In this document: in pieces, positions 6,487-14,562 of the stretch
How positions within the stretch are numbered: the first letter of the stretch is position 1
Layout: every line of letters starts with the position of its first letter
From: an uncultured Atopobiaceae bacterium
GTDB taxonomy: Bacteria; Actinomycetota; Coriobacteriia; Coriobacteriales; Atopobiaceae
Reading direction: 5' to 3'
Assembly: GCA_905235165.1 (NCBI GenBank)
Contig: CAJOKK010000003.1
Span: 1-24,324 of the forward strand
DNA: 24,324 bases
Notes under the pieces: generated by a model
Databases searched by the model: none
The model's input: the letters and a program-made list of their open reading frames with translations, nothing else
What the model was told of the DNA's origin: nothing
Position numbers and translations under genes: made by a program

Positions 6487-6519
6487 GGGGGCTAGAGGGA
6501 TACATTCCCTCTAGCCCCC
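6487..6519 (-). terminator. Strong hairpin after ftsQ (probable terminator)
   Basis: GGGGGCTAGAGGGA (6487-6500) and TCCCTCTAGCCCCC (6506-6519) form a perfect 14-bp stem with a 5-base loop. It begins 13 bases past the ftsQ stop. The sequence after it on the minus strand is TTCTCATG, a poor U-tract, so termination may be partial, or it may protect or process the mRNA. It separates the mur/fts block from the ftsZ block. Confidence 0.7.
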
Positions 6520-6532
6520 AAGGATGAAAACC

Positions 6533-7993
6533 CTACTCGGCATCCGAAGAGAAAGCGTCTGTGGAAGCGTCGTTTTGGGCCACAGAGTCACCGTTGCTGT
6601 AGCCGGAGTCCGATGCGTCGGAGCTGCCAGAGCCATCCTCGTTAGGTAAGCTTTGCGAGTCGGAACTTGTGCCGCCCTCGTTCGCAGAAGCAGTATCTGA
6701 AGCGGTCGACTGAGCCTGTTCGTCTGCAGTCGCTGACGGTTGCTCGGACGCAGCTTCAGCTTCCTGGCTCGAGATGGTCGACATGTCCAGGATGTCACCG
6801 ATGGCGCCCGTCCCTTGCTCGACCGCCTCGGTATCGACCATGCGGTAGGTGGGGTTGGAAGGCACACGCACATTTATATAGGTCAGGCGATTAGGGTACT
6901 TCTCCAGGAGCTGGTCGATGATCTTCTGTTTGGCATCAATGGCCGTGGGGGCTCCCAGCGAAATCTCAAGGCCACTCTTGAGCATGACGGAGATGCCGTC
7001 GATGCTCGAAAGGTCGGCACTGACAACCTGGCTCCACAGGTCGGAAGACAGCTCCTCCTGGTAGGAGCGCATGGCATCAAAGACGGGGTCTCCTGCCGGC
7101 TGCCCTGCCATGGGGTTAACGGTCTGGGGAACGTTTGTAACGAGAAGCGAGCCACGCTCAACCGCCATCGCCAATGCGGCCTCGGCCATAGACTGGCCCT
7201 GTGTGACCTCAACCTTAACGGGCTCGACCCACACATTGTCATCGCCAAGGCACCAGGTAACGCTGCCGGAGTTCATCATCACATAGGCAGAGACGACACG
7301 CTCGGTAACCACGATCTTCAGGCGATCAGGGAAGATCCTCACGATCTCAACGTCCTTAATCCAAGGGTTACGCTTGAGATTGTTGGAGATGAGCGACTCG
7401 TCGTAGTTGAGCAGGGTGGTACCCTCCTCAACGCCAGCAAGCGAAGCGATGTCGGCCGAGCTCACGTGCTCGGTAGCCTCGGTGTCGATAGAGGTGATGG
7501 TAAAGGCGCTCGTATGGGCAAGCACCACGATTCCGATGGCCCCAATGAGCATCAGAGTGCAGAGCAGGCCGAGAACGACGGCAATCCCACGAACTGGCAC
7601 CTGCACCGGCTCTTTGGAATCGCTCGTGCGCGCTTTCGGCTTCTGCTTGGTTGGCTTCTGCTTGTTGACCTTCTGCTTGGCGGCCTTCTGCTTGGTGGGC
7701 TTGACCGGCTTGGGAGCATCGACCTTCACCGAATTGGAAGAGAGCTTTGACCTATCCTGCTTCGCCTCTCGCTTCTTCCTTTTCTTTTCCTTCTTCTCTT
7801 TCTTCTTGTCCTTCCTAGGGTCGGGAATCGTCAGCTGAGCCTGATGCTTGCCCGGCTTCGAAGCCTTGCCCGGCACGTCAAACTTAGGTTTGCCCAAATG
7901 CTTTCCGAGATGCTTACCTCCGCCGCCCTCCCCTATCTGTGGGACGCTCGACAGCGAAAACGCCTCGCGTTTGTGAGGCTTCTTGTCTGCCAT
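6533..7993 (-). CDS. ftsQ: Cell-division protein FtsQ/DivIB with long charged tails
   Basis: A bitopic divisome protein that bridges FtsL/FtsB and the septal synthases. At 486 residues it is much longer than usual (about 260-300). A Lys-rich cytoplasmic N-terminus occupies residues 1-130, with a poly-Lys/Glu stretch at 61-80 and KQKxx repeats at 101-120. One membrane segment lies at about 136-159. The POTRA domain follows (about 164-232, with NPWIKDVEIVRIFPDRLKIVVTER). The FtsQ/DivIB beta domain runs to about 385. The last 90 residues are acidic and Ser/Ala/Glu-rich, without a recognisable fold, and lie outside the membrane. The ATG has GGAGGG upstream and starts 12 bases after the murB stop. 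It is the last gene before the strong hairpin. Confidence 0.92.
   Translation of the reverse strand: MADKKPHKREAFSLSSVPQIGEGGGGKHLGKHLGKPKFDVPGKASKPGKHQAQLTIPDPRKDKKKEKKEKKRKKREAKQDRSKLSSNSVKVDAPKPVKPTKQKAAKQKVNKQKPTKQKPKARTSDSKEPVQVPVRGIAVVLGLLCTLMLIGAIGIVVLAHTSAFTITSIDTEATEHVSSADIASLAGVEEGTTLLNYDESLISNNLKRNPWIKDVEIVRIFPDRLKIVVTERVVSAYVMMNSGSVTWCLGDDNVWVEPVKVEVTQGQSMAEAALAMAVERGSLLVTNVPQTVNPMAGQPAGDPVFDAMRSYQEELSSDLWSQVVSADLSSIDGISVMLKSGLEISLGAPTAIDAKQKIIDQLLEKYPNRLTYINVRVPSNPTYRMVDTEAVEQGTGAIGDILDMSTISSQEAEAASEQPSATADEQAQSTASDTASANEGGTSSDSQSLPNEDGSGSSDASDSGYSNGDSVAQNDASTDAFSSDAE
7638..7697 (-). repeat. 15-bp tandem repeats in the FtsQ cytoplasmic region
   Basis: TTCTGCTTG recurs at 7641, 7656, 7671 and 7686, exactly 15 bp apart. 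The units are imperfect. They encode four KQKxx pentapeptides in the basic N-terminal tail of FtsQ. The period is a multiple of three, so copy number can change without shifting the frame. Confidence 0.8.
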
Positions 7994-8005
7994 GCGTACC
8001 CTCCG

Positions 8006-8905
8006 TTACTTGAACCCGAGGAACTTAACCTCGGGAGCCATATCTATTCCGTGCTGCTTACGGACCTCATCATGCATGCGAGAAATGAGGATGAGCACGT
8101 CATTGGCCGTCGCGCGGCCGTTGTTTACGACAAAGTTTGCGTTGATATCAGAGATCTGCGCGTCACCGGAGCAGGCTCCGGCAAGGCCACAGGCCTCGAT
8201 CAGCTCGTGCGCCGTATGGTCAAGCGGGTCGCGAAAGACGGCGCCACAACTCGGCTTGCCAAGCGGCTGGCGACGCTTGCGATAGGCCATCCGTCGCTCC
8301 ATCTTATAGGCGATGTCAGACGGGTTGGCAGCCTCGAGACTCAAGGTGACCTCGAGGATTATCTCGTCGGTAGGCAGGGAGGAGAAGCGATAGCCCCATT
8401 CGAGCTCCGACGCCTCATAGCGACGAAGCCCCACCCCCGGACGAAGGGTCACCACCGAGACGACCCTGCGGCCAAGCCACTCAGAGCGCGTACCCGCGTT
8501 GATCGAGACGGCTCCACCCATGCTGCCGGGCACGCCCGCACACATCTCGAGACCAGAAAGGCCCTCTTTCTGACAGGCAGCGACCAGACGAGAGAGTTGG
8601 ACGCCGCTACCAGCCGTCAGCTGTCCCTCATCGCTACAGGAGAAGTGCAGGAACTCTCGACCAAGACGAATAACGCAGCCGTCATAGCCCTCATCAGAAA
8701 CGAGAACGTTGGAGCCACGCCCCAACACGACCCAAGCGGCATGGTCCTCATCAAGTATAGAAAGCGCCTGAGAAAGCGCCGAATAGGTGTGCGCCGTAAT
8801 GCTGAGCGCAGCCGGGCCACCAATGCGATAGCTGGTACTGCGAGCCAAGCGCTCCCCTCGCACGACGTCGAGGCCAACGACCTCTTCGAGGTGCTTTTCT
8901 ACCAT
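8006..8905 (-). CDS. murB: UDP-N-acetylenolpyruvoylglucosamine reductase
   Basis: MurB is a cytosolic FAD enzyme that reduces UDP-GlcNAc-enolpyruvate to UDP-MurNAc with NADPH. From the ATG at 8905 it has 299 residues; a GTG at 8917 would add four, and both have weak ribosome sites. FAD-binding elements are visible: YRIGGPA (26-32), GRGSNVLVSDEG (62-73) and GVPGSMGGAVSINAG (124-138). The C-terminal domain has RKRRQPLGKPSCGAVF at about 209-224 and the conserved EVKFLG, with E292 as the expected active-site glutamate. The serine expected in the P-S-x-G-S-x-F element (the general acid, S229 in E. coli) reads Ala here (A222, codon GCC). That is odd, since S223/C224-type neighbours would have to compensate. 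The gene lies between murC and ftsQ, as in many Gram-positives. Confidence 0.94.
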   Translation of the reverse strand: MVEKHLEEVVGLDVVRGERLARSTSYRIGGPAALSITAHTYSALSQALSILDEDHAAWVVLGRGSNVLVSDEGYDGCVIRLGREFLHFSCSDEGQLTAGSGVQLSRLVAACQKEGLSGLEMCAGVPGSMGGAVSINAGTRSEWLGRRVVSVVTLRPGVGLRRYEASELEWGYRFSSLPTDEIILEVTLSLEAANPSDIAYKMERRMAYRKRRQPLGKPSCGAVFRDPLDHTAHELIEACGLAGACSGDAQISDINANFVVNNGRATANDVLILISRMHDEVRKQHGIDMAPEVKFLGFK

Positions 8906-8929
8906 ATGTACATCCACGACTCTACTCGC

Positions 8930-10351
8930 CTACTCGCCTTTTTCGTCCATCTCGCGACGGGCTTCGATGAAGGCCGGTCCGATACCCGTGACGTCACCAG
9001 CACCCTGCGTAATAACAAGGTCTCCGGGACGACAAACCTCGCAGAGGTAATTCACGACGTCCTTACGCTTGGCAACATAGCTCACGTCGGCAACCTTGCC
9101 CTGCTCCTGCACGGCGGTAAAGACGGTCTTGCCCGAGACGCCCGGTATGGGCATCTCTCCCGCAGAGAAGACGTCCATGACGATGAGCTTGTCGGCATCA
9201 TCAAAGGCCGTGGCAAAGCTGTCAACGAGCGATGCCGTGCGCGAGTAGCGATGCGGCTGGAAGACGCAGACGATGCGATCGAAGTCGAGCGACTTGGCTG
9301 CAGAGAGCGTTGCCTTGATCTCGGTGGGATGGTGGCCGTAGTCGTCAACCACCGTGATGCCGTCAATATCGCCCACGTGCGTAAAGCGACGATGCGCTCC
9401 CTCAAAGCTCGAGAGGGCCTTGGCCACCTCGTCGAGCTTGGCCCCGAGCGTAACCGCCACGGCAACGCAGGCACAGGCGTTTGCCATGTTGTGCTTGCCA
9501 GGATTGGCCTTGAGGGTGACCTCGGCCTCCTCGCCCGTGGCGCTCCTGCGCACGGTAAAGACGCTGGACAGCGACCCGGCGGACTCGCTGGGAACGCAGA
9601 CGAAGTCGTTCGTCGACTCGAAGCCGTAGGTCACGACCTTGCGACCGGTGGACCGGGCGAGCTCAACATAGTGAGGCACGTCACCAAAGATGATGACGGC
9701 ACCCTCGTCGCCCACGAGGTCCATGAACTCGCAGAAGGTCTTCTCGATGTTCTCGAGGGAACCATAGTGGTCGAGGTGATCGGCCTCGATGTTCGTGACA
9801 ACCTCGATGCTCGGGCGCAGGAAGAGGAAGGAGCCGTCAGACTCATCGGCCTCGCAGACGAAGTAGCCACCCTGACCGTTACGGCCGTTGGTGCCGTACT
9901 CCTCAACGATGCCGCCGATGAGGAAGGACGGATCCCAGCCGAGGTGGTCGAGGGTCGTGGCGACCATGGAAGACGTGGTGGTCTTGCCATGCGTACCCGC
10001 CACGGCAATGGTGGTTGAGTCGAGCGAGAGCGCCGAGAGCATCTTGGCACGCGGCCAGACGGGAATACCAAGCTCACGGGCACGAGCGACCTCGGGGTTC
10101 GTCTCGGGAATAGCCGAGGAGATGACCACGACCTCAGGCTTGACGAGGTCAATGGTCTCTGCGGCATGGCCCACGTGCACCTCGATGCCCGCATCCTCAA
10201 GGTCGCGAACATAGCTCGAAACCTTCAGGTCGGAGCCCGTCACCTTGCAGCCGCGAGCGCTCAAGACCAAGGCGATGCCGCTCATGCCGGCCCCGCCTAT
10301 ACCAATAAAGTGAACAGCCGAGAAGCTCGACGCGTGCGGGATCTCTTCCAT
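8930..10351 (-). CDS. murC: UDP-N-acetylmuramate-L-alanine ligase
   Basis: MurC adds L-Ala to UDP-MurNAc, with ATP hydrolysis, in the cytoplasm. It has 473 residues, of standard three-domain Mur ligase layout. The N-terminal UDP-binding fold has HFIGIGGAGMSGIA (14-27). The central ATPase domain has the P-loop VAGTHGKTTTSSMV (117-130, K123). The C-terminal ligase domain carries FEGAHRRF, DDYGHHPTEI and FQPHRYSRT. All expected motifs are intact. The ATG has AGGAAGG six bases upstream. An unusually long 104-bp gap separates it from murG. An 8-bp tandem duplication (CTACTCGC, 8922-8937) covers its stop codon, so slippage would change the C-terminal end or the murB spacing. Confidence 0.96.
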   Translation of the reverse strand: MEEIPHASSFSAVHFIGIGGAGMSGIALVLSARGCKVTGSDLKVSSYVRDLEDAGIEVHVGHAAETIDLVKPEVVVISSAIPETNPEVARARELGIPVWPRAKMLSALSLDSTTIAVAGTHGKTTTSSMVATTLDHLGWDPSFLIGGIVEEYGTNGRNGQGGYFVCEADESDGSFLFLRPSIEVVTNIEADHLDHYGSLENIEKTFCEFMDLVGDEGAVIIFGDVPHYVELARSTGRKVVTYGFESTNDFVCVPSESAGSLSSVFTVRRSATGEEAEVTLKANPGKHNMANACACVAVAVTLGAKLDEVAKALSSFEGAHRRFTHVGDIDGITVVDDYGHHPTEIKATLSAAKSLDFDRIVCVFQPHRYSRTASLVDSFATAFDDADKLIVMDVFSAGEMPIPGVSGKTVFTAVQEQGKVADVSYVAKRKDVVNYLCEVCRPGDLVITQGAGDVTGIGPAFIEARREMDEKGE

Positions 10352-10366
10352 GGGATACCTTCCTCA

Positions 10367-10392
10367 ATTATGTCTATACCGACAAAATTGTA
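10367..10392 (-). promoter_or_regulatory. Possible weak internal promoter before murC
   Basis: The murG-murC gap is AT-rich and contains TACAAT (10387-10392) and CATAAT (10367-10372) on the minus strand. Either could be a -10 box, but neither has a convincing -35. A second entry point for murC-murB-ftsQ is possible. No terminator-like hairpin separates murG from murC. Confidence 0.22.
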
Positions 10393-10455
10393 CCCGATAG
10401 AACTAAGCCCAAGGTAGGTATGCACTAAAGCGCCACGCAGTACACGTTCGGAAGG

Positions 10456-11580
10456 CTATTGAGCCGCAATCGACTCCACCACATCGGCAAGCTTGGCTGC
10501 AGCCTGATCTTGGGCCAAGGTCCTTGCGGCGCTACGCATGCGATCGCGAGCGACAGAATCGTCAAGCAGCGAGAAGAGTTCGTTGGCGAACTTGGGGCCA
10601 TCGATCTCGTCATCGGTAACCAAGGAAGCGGCCCCCTCGTCAACAAGAAGGTGGGCATTGGTCGTCTGATGGTCTGCCGTGGCAAAGGGATAGGGCACGA
10701 GGATGCTCGGCGTGGCCTTGGCGGCAATCTCGGCCACCGACGATGCCCCCGCCCTCGAGAGCACGAGGTCGGCAGCGGCGAGGGCATGGCCCATGTCATC
10801 GATATAGGGCATGACCTGCCAGCGTGCGGCCTCGGCATCCGTCAAGGAGAGCGCCTCGACCACAGAGTCGTACTCGCCACGGCCCGTCGAGTGGATGACC
10901 CGCACGTTCTCGCGGGCCAAGATCTTATCCTTAAGCGCCGTCAGGCCCTGGTTGAGGTGGCGCGCACCCAAGCTTCCGCCAAAGACCAGAAGCAGAATCT
11001 CGTCCTCAGAAACGCCAAGCAGCTTTCGGCCGTCGGCTCGTGTTGCCTCGATAACCGAACGACGCACGGGATTTCCCGTGATGCACACCCTGGTCTGCCT
11101 TCCCACACGCCCCTCGAATGCCCCCTCAGCGGCCGCGAAGGAAAGGCAAAGGGCCGTCGCGTCCTTGGCGGCCATCTTGTTGGCCAGTCCGGGGACAGAG
11201 TTCTGCTCGTGCAGGGCATAGGGAATGTGAGAGCGAGCACACCAGCGCATGAGCGGCGTCTCAACATAGGCGCCGAAGCCCACCCCCACGTCAGGTTCCC
11301 CCTGCTGGGCAAAGACCGTACCCACCGTCTTCTCTGCGCGCGCCATCCGCACCAAGGCAGAGACGGCCGTCCAGGGACGCGAGCGATCGAAGCCCGTGAC
11401 GTCAATCTGCTCGAAGGCAAAGCCTGCCTGCGGCACAAGCGTGGCCTCAAGTCGGTTACCTTGGCCAAAGAAGATAACCTCATGCCCTCGGCTGGTGAGT
11501 TCCTCAGCGAGCGCGAGGGCGGGATTGATGTGGCCTGCGGTACCTCCTGCGGCAAGGGCAACCTTGAGCTGTTTCGTCAT
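10456..11580 (-). CDS. murG: Lipid I N-acetylglucosaminyltransferase (lipid II synthase)
   Basis: MurG is a membrane-associated GT28 glycosyltransferase. It transfers GlcNAc from UDP-GlcNAc to lipid I, making lipid II. It has 374 residues. The first G-loop is AGGTAGHINPALALA (11-25); Ala in place of the third Gly of GGTGGH is usual in actinobacterial MurG. HEQNSVPGLANK (124-135), the second G-loop FGGSLGARHLNQ (200-211) and the UDP-GlcNAc-binding SRAGASSVAEIA with PYPFATADHQTTNA (275-309) are all intact. The start ATG has AGGGA upstream and follows the ftsW stop by 18 bases. The partners in the pathway are MraY (substrate) and FtsW (user of the product). Confidence 0.96.
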   Translation of the reverse strand: MTKQLKVALAAGGTAGHINPALALAEELTSRGHEVIFFGQGNRLEATLVPQAGFAFEQIDVTGFDRSRPWTAVSALVRMARAEKTVGTVFAQQGEPDVGVGFGAYVETPLMRWCARSHIPYALHEQNSVPGLANKMAAKDATALCLSFAAAEGAFEGRVGRQTRVCITGNPVRRSVIEATRADGRKLLGVSEDEILLLVFGGSLGARHLNQGLTALKDKILARENVRVIHSTGRGEYDSVVEALSLTDAEAARWQVMPYIDDMGHALAAADLVLSRAGASSVAEIAAKATPSILVPYPFATADHQTTNAHLLVDEGAASLVTDDEIDGPKFANELFSLLDDSVARDRMRSAARTLAQDQAAAKLADVVESIAAQ

Positions 11581-11598
11581 GGGAGCATTCCCTTCACG

Positions 11599-13152
11599 TT
11601 ATTGGTGAGAAGACCTGAGACGGTCGGCAGCACTCGGCCCAAGGTCGATGCGACGACGTCCGCTGGAATCGGTAGTGACCCTCGTGAAGCGATGGGACTC
11701 ATTGAAGCTGCGCGAGGCGCGAAGGCCCTCAACGCTCACGTCACCAACGCGTCCCGGCTGGGCCGAGGAGGCAGACGTGCGCAGGCGCCGTGAAGACGAG
11801 CCCAGATTCACCCGAGCCGGACGCGCGCTACGCGCACTCGTTGCAGAGGCGTTCACGGTAGCCGGACGTGACGAGCGGGCGGAACGCAGCGTGGGCTCGC
11901 CCACCAAAGAGAACTCACCCAGACGATCGCTCACCAGGTCCTGCGCCTCGAAGGATCCCGTATGGCGCTGCGGCTCATAGGCAGGCTCGGGCAGCGGGGA
12001 ATGGAGGGAGACCGAGAGGATGAAGCCCACCAGAAGCAGGCAGGAGAGAATCGAGGAGCCACCATAGGAGATGAAGGGCAGCGGCTTTCCCGAAAGCGGA
12101 ATGATGCAGAGGACGCCACACACGTTGACGAGCAGCTGAATGAGGATCATCGAGGTGCAGCCCGCCGCGATGAGCTTACCCATCAAGTCGGGCGCATAGC
12201 GAGCGATCTGGAAGCCCGCCCACACGAGCAGGGCGAAGGCGGCCAGGACGCCAAGGGTGCCCACGAGGCCAAGCTCCTCGCCGATGACGGCGAAGATGAA
12301 GTCGTTATGGGACATGGGCAGGTAGAAGTACTTCTGGTGCGAATTGCCAATGCCCACGCCAAACAGGCCTCCCGACGCGAAGGCATAGATGCCCTGGATG
12401 ACCTGATAGCCATCGCCATACTCATCCCTGAAGGGATCGAACAGCGTCATTACGCGGGCACGGGAATAGGCGTCTTTCATGGAGGCGAATATGATTCCGA
12501 CGATGCCAACAACCACCAGGATCTTGATGGCCTTACGGGACATGCCGCACAGGTATCCCATCACCAGCAGGGTGGCGCCGCAAATCATGGTGCTTCCCTT
12601 GTCCGGCTGGAAAAAGATGAGGGCAATCGGCACAACAACGCCGAAAACCATCAGCAGAGCAAAGGTCAGCAGGTCAATCGAGTGCTCTTCGAAGTACCTC
12701 GAGGCAAGGTTGGTAGCCGTGAGGATTACCGTCAGCTTGGCAAACTCCGAGGGCTGCAAGTTAAAGGTGCCTAGCCTGATCCAACGCTGCGCACCATAGG
12801 CCTCGCAACCCGCAATGGAGGTAAACACCAAGACGAGCAGAATGAGGGTTGCGACCCAGATTACCGGGAGCAGCTTGCTCGCCCACAGGTGGTAGTCGAA
12901 TTTCGCCACAACGAAAGCCGCGCCGATGCCTGCGACAACGAACTGCGCCTGATGCGCAAGATAGAAGGTTGCCTTGTAGTCACTGTCCCTCGAGAGCATC
13001 GCCACGATGGACGACGACGAGTAGATCATGAGCAATCCGAAGCAGACCAAGCCAAAGGTGCACAGCAAAAGGATGGTGCGCGGCTGCGACATACGCAGTG
13101 CCAGCTCGGCAACCCTATCGCCATAGCTTCTTCCCGTAGTTGCGCGCGTCAT
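11599..13152 (-). CDS. ftsW: Septal peptidoglycan glycosyltransferase FtsW (SEDS family)
   Basis: FtsW polymerises lipid II at the septum, working with FtsI. From the ATG at 13152 it has 517 residues. About ten membrane segments span roughly residues 25-382. The SEDS catalytic Asp is D284 in MSHNDFIFAVIGEELG. GAQRWI (120-125), QPSEFAKL (133-140) and PFISYGGSS (359-367) are family motifs. The last 130 residues form a cytoplasmic Arg/Ser/Ala-rich tail with a near-repeat (SARSSRPATVN, SARSARPARVN). Such tails occur in actinobacterial FtsW and may bind partners. The start overlaps the murD stop (TGATG) with GGAGGTG upstream; an adjacent GTG (13155) is also possible. RodA is a less likely identity, given the position between murD and murG. 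Confidence 0.95.
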   Translation of the reverse strand: MTRATTGRSYGDRVAELALRMSQPRTILLLCTFGLVCFGLLMIYSSSSIVAMLSRDSDYKATFYLAHQAQFVVAGIGAAFVVAKFDYHLWASKLLPVIWVATLILLVLVFTSIAGCEAYGAQRWIRLGTFNLQPSEFAKLTVILTATNLASRYFEEHSIDLLTFALLMVFGVVVPIALIFFQPDKGSTMICGATLLVMGYLCGMSRKAIKILVVVGIVGIIFASMKDAYSRARVMTLFDPFRDEYGDGYQVIQGIYAFASGGLFGVGIGNSHQKYFYLPMSHNDFIFAVIGEELGLVGTLGVLAAFALLVWAGFQIARYAPDLMGKLIAAGCTSMILIQLLVNVCGVLCIIPLSGKPLPFISYGGSSILSCLLLVGFILSVSLHSPLPEPAYEPQRHTGSFEAQDLVSDRLGEFSLVGEPTLRSARSSRPATVNASATSARSARPARVNLGSSSRRLRTSASSAQPGRVGDVSVEGLRASRSFNESHRFTRVTTDSSGRRRIDLGPSAADRLRSSHQ

Positions 13153-14552
13153 CACGACACCTCCTTCGTCTGGTTAATCCGTTCGGCCACAAGCTGCTTG
13201 AAGACCTCTCCACGATGTTCAAAGCTGTTGAACTCATCGAAGGAGGCACAGGCTGGGGAGAGAAGCACGGTATCCCCCGGACCCGCCAGCTCAATGCCGG
13301 CATCAAGCGCCTCGGCAAGGTGCGCGGCGCTCACCACCTGCACGCCTGTCGTGGCACAGGCGGCACGGGCCGCCTCCTCCATGCGGGGACCAGCCGCACC
13401 AAAGCAGACGACGGCGCGACAGTCAGCCGCTGCCGCAGCCATGAGCGAGGACAGGTCGGTGCCCTTGTCCTTACCGCCAAGCAGCAGGACGACCGTACCC
13501 GGCTTAAAGGCGGTGAGCGCCTTCTCGACGGAATCGGTGTTGGTAGCCTTGGAATCGTTAACGAAGTGGATGCCGTCAAGCTCACCACAGGGCTCGATGC
13601 GATGCTCGAGGGCAGAGAAGGTCTTCAGGACGCGCACGACGTCATCGCGAGAAACGCCGACCTCGAGGGCAAGCGCCGCGGCAGAAAGGGCGTTCTGCAC
13701 GTTGTGCTCCCCCTTGAGCAGCATGTCATCCACGCGGCAGAGCTCATGCTCAACGCCGTCGAGCCGAACGATAAGCATCTCTCCACGCGTAAAGGCCGCG
13801 CAGGAACCATCGGGGTCAGATCCCGTGGTCACGCGGCAGACGCGCAGGCCACGAGCGTCAAGGCGCTCGGCCACGGCGCGGCACCACTCGTCGTCAACCG
13901 AGACAACCGCAAGGTCACTCGGGTCAAAGTTCTGGAAGAGCTTCTCCTTGGCCTCGGCATAGGCCTCCATGGAGCCATGCCAGGCAAGGTGGTCGGGCGT
14001 GATGTTGAGTAGGCAGGCCGCCTTGGGGTGAAGCTCTTTGGAGGTGGCGAGCTGGTAGCTCGAGAGCTCGGCCACAAACCACTCGTCATCTGCGCGGTCG
14101 TCGAGGGCCGCCGTCACGAGTGTGCCGATATTGCCCACAGAACGGGCAGAGAGCCCGCCGCCCTGCAGAAGCGCGGTGGTCAGCGAGGTCGTGGTGGTCT
14201 TGCCGTTCGTGCCCGTGATGGCAACCCAGCGATCGGGGCTCTGGCGATAGGCAAACTCGGGCTCCCCTATCACCTCGTCAGAGCAGGCGGCAGCGGCCGA
14301 GAAGAACTCGGAGCGCTCGCTGATGCCCGGCGAGACGACGGCAAGCTCGTAGTGGCCCTCGACCTTCTCGGTAGCAAGGACGACCTCAATGCCCAGGGCG
14401 CGAAGCTCGTCGGCGGCGGGGCCGTCCGTCGAGGCGGCACCGCCATAGAGCGTGACGCTCTCCGCACGCGGTGCGAGGTAGCGGGCCACGTCGATACCGG
14501 TCTTACCGAGACCAAGCACCAGGGTGTTTTTAAACTGCGTTTGGGTGCACAT
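13152..14552 (-). CDS. murD: UDP-N-acetylmuramoyl-L-alanine-D-glutamate ligase
   Basis: MurD attaches D-Glu to UDP-MurNAc-L-Ala, using ATP, in the cytoplasm. With the ATG at 14552 it has 466 residues. That start has AGGAGAG upstream and lies ten bases after the mraY stop; a longer frame reaching into mraY adds 19 unlikely residues. The N-terminal uracil-binding fold has VLGLGKTGIDVA (12-23). The P-loop ITGTNGKTTTTSLTTA begins near 112 (K118). HFVNDSKATN and LLGGKDKGTDL belong to the MurD C-terminal region, and LLSPACASFDEF near the end is diagnostic for MurD. It overlaps ftsW by one base at TGATG, which suggests coupled translation. Confidence 0.96.
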   Translation of the reverse strand: MCTQTQFKNTLVLGLGKTGIDVARYLAPRAESVTLYGGAASTDGPAADELRALGIEVVLATEKVEGHYELAVVSPGISERSEFFSAAAACSDEVIGEPEFAYRQSPDRWVAITGTNGKTTTTSLTTALLQGGGLSARSVGNIGTLVTAALDDRADDEWFVAELSSYQLATSKELHPKAACLLNITPDHLAWHGSMEAYAEAKEKLFQNFDPSDLAVVSVDDEWCRAVAERLDARGLRVCRVTTGSDPDGSCAAFTRGEMLIVRLDGVEHELCRVDDMLLKGEHNVQNALSAAALALEVGVSRDDVVRVLKTFSALEHRIEPCGELDGIHFVNDSKATNTDSVEKALTAFKPGTVVLLLGGKDKGTDLSSLMAAAAADCRAVVCFGAAGPRMEEAARAACATTGVQVVSAAHLAEALDAGIELAGPGDTVLLSPACASFDEFNSFEHRGEVFKQLVAERINQTKEVS

Positions 14553-14562
14553 GTGATCTCTC

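Noticed and set aside
7844..10018. Long plus-strand open frame (about 724 codons) across ftsQ, murB and murC
   Set aside because: It is antisense to three genes with clear family motifs and has no recognisable domain. GC-rich codons on one strand commonly leave such open frames on the other.
12889..13962. Plus-strand frames opposite ftsW and murD
   Set aside because: They are antisense to conserved genes and lack any motif or ribosome site of note.
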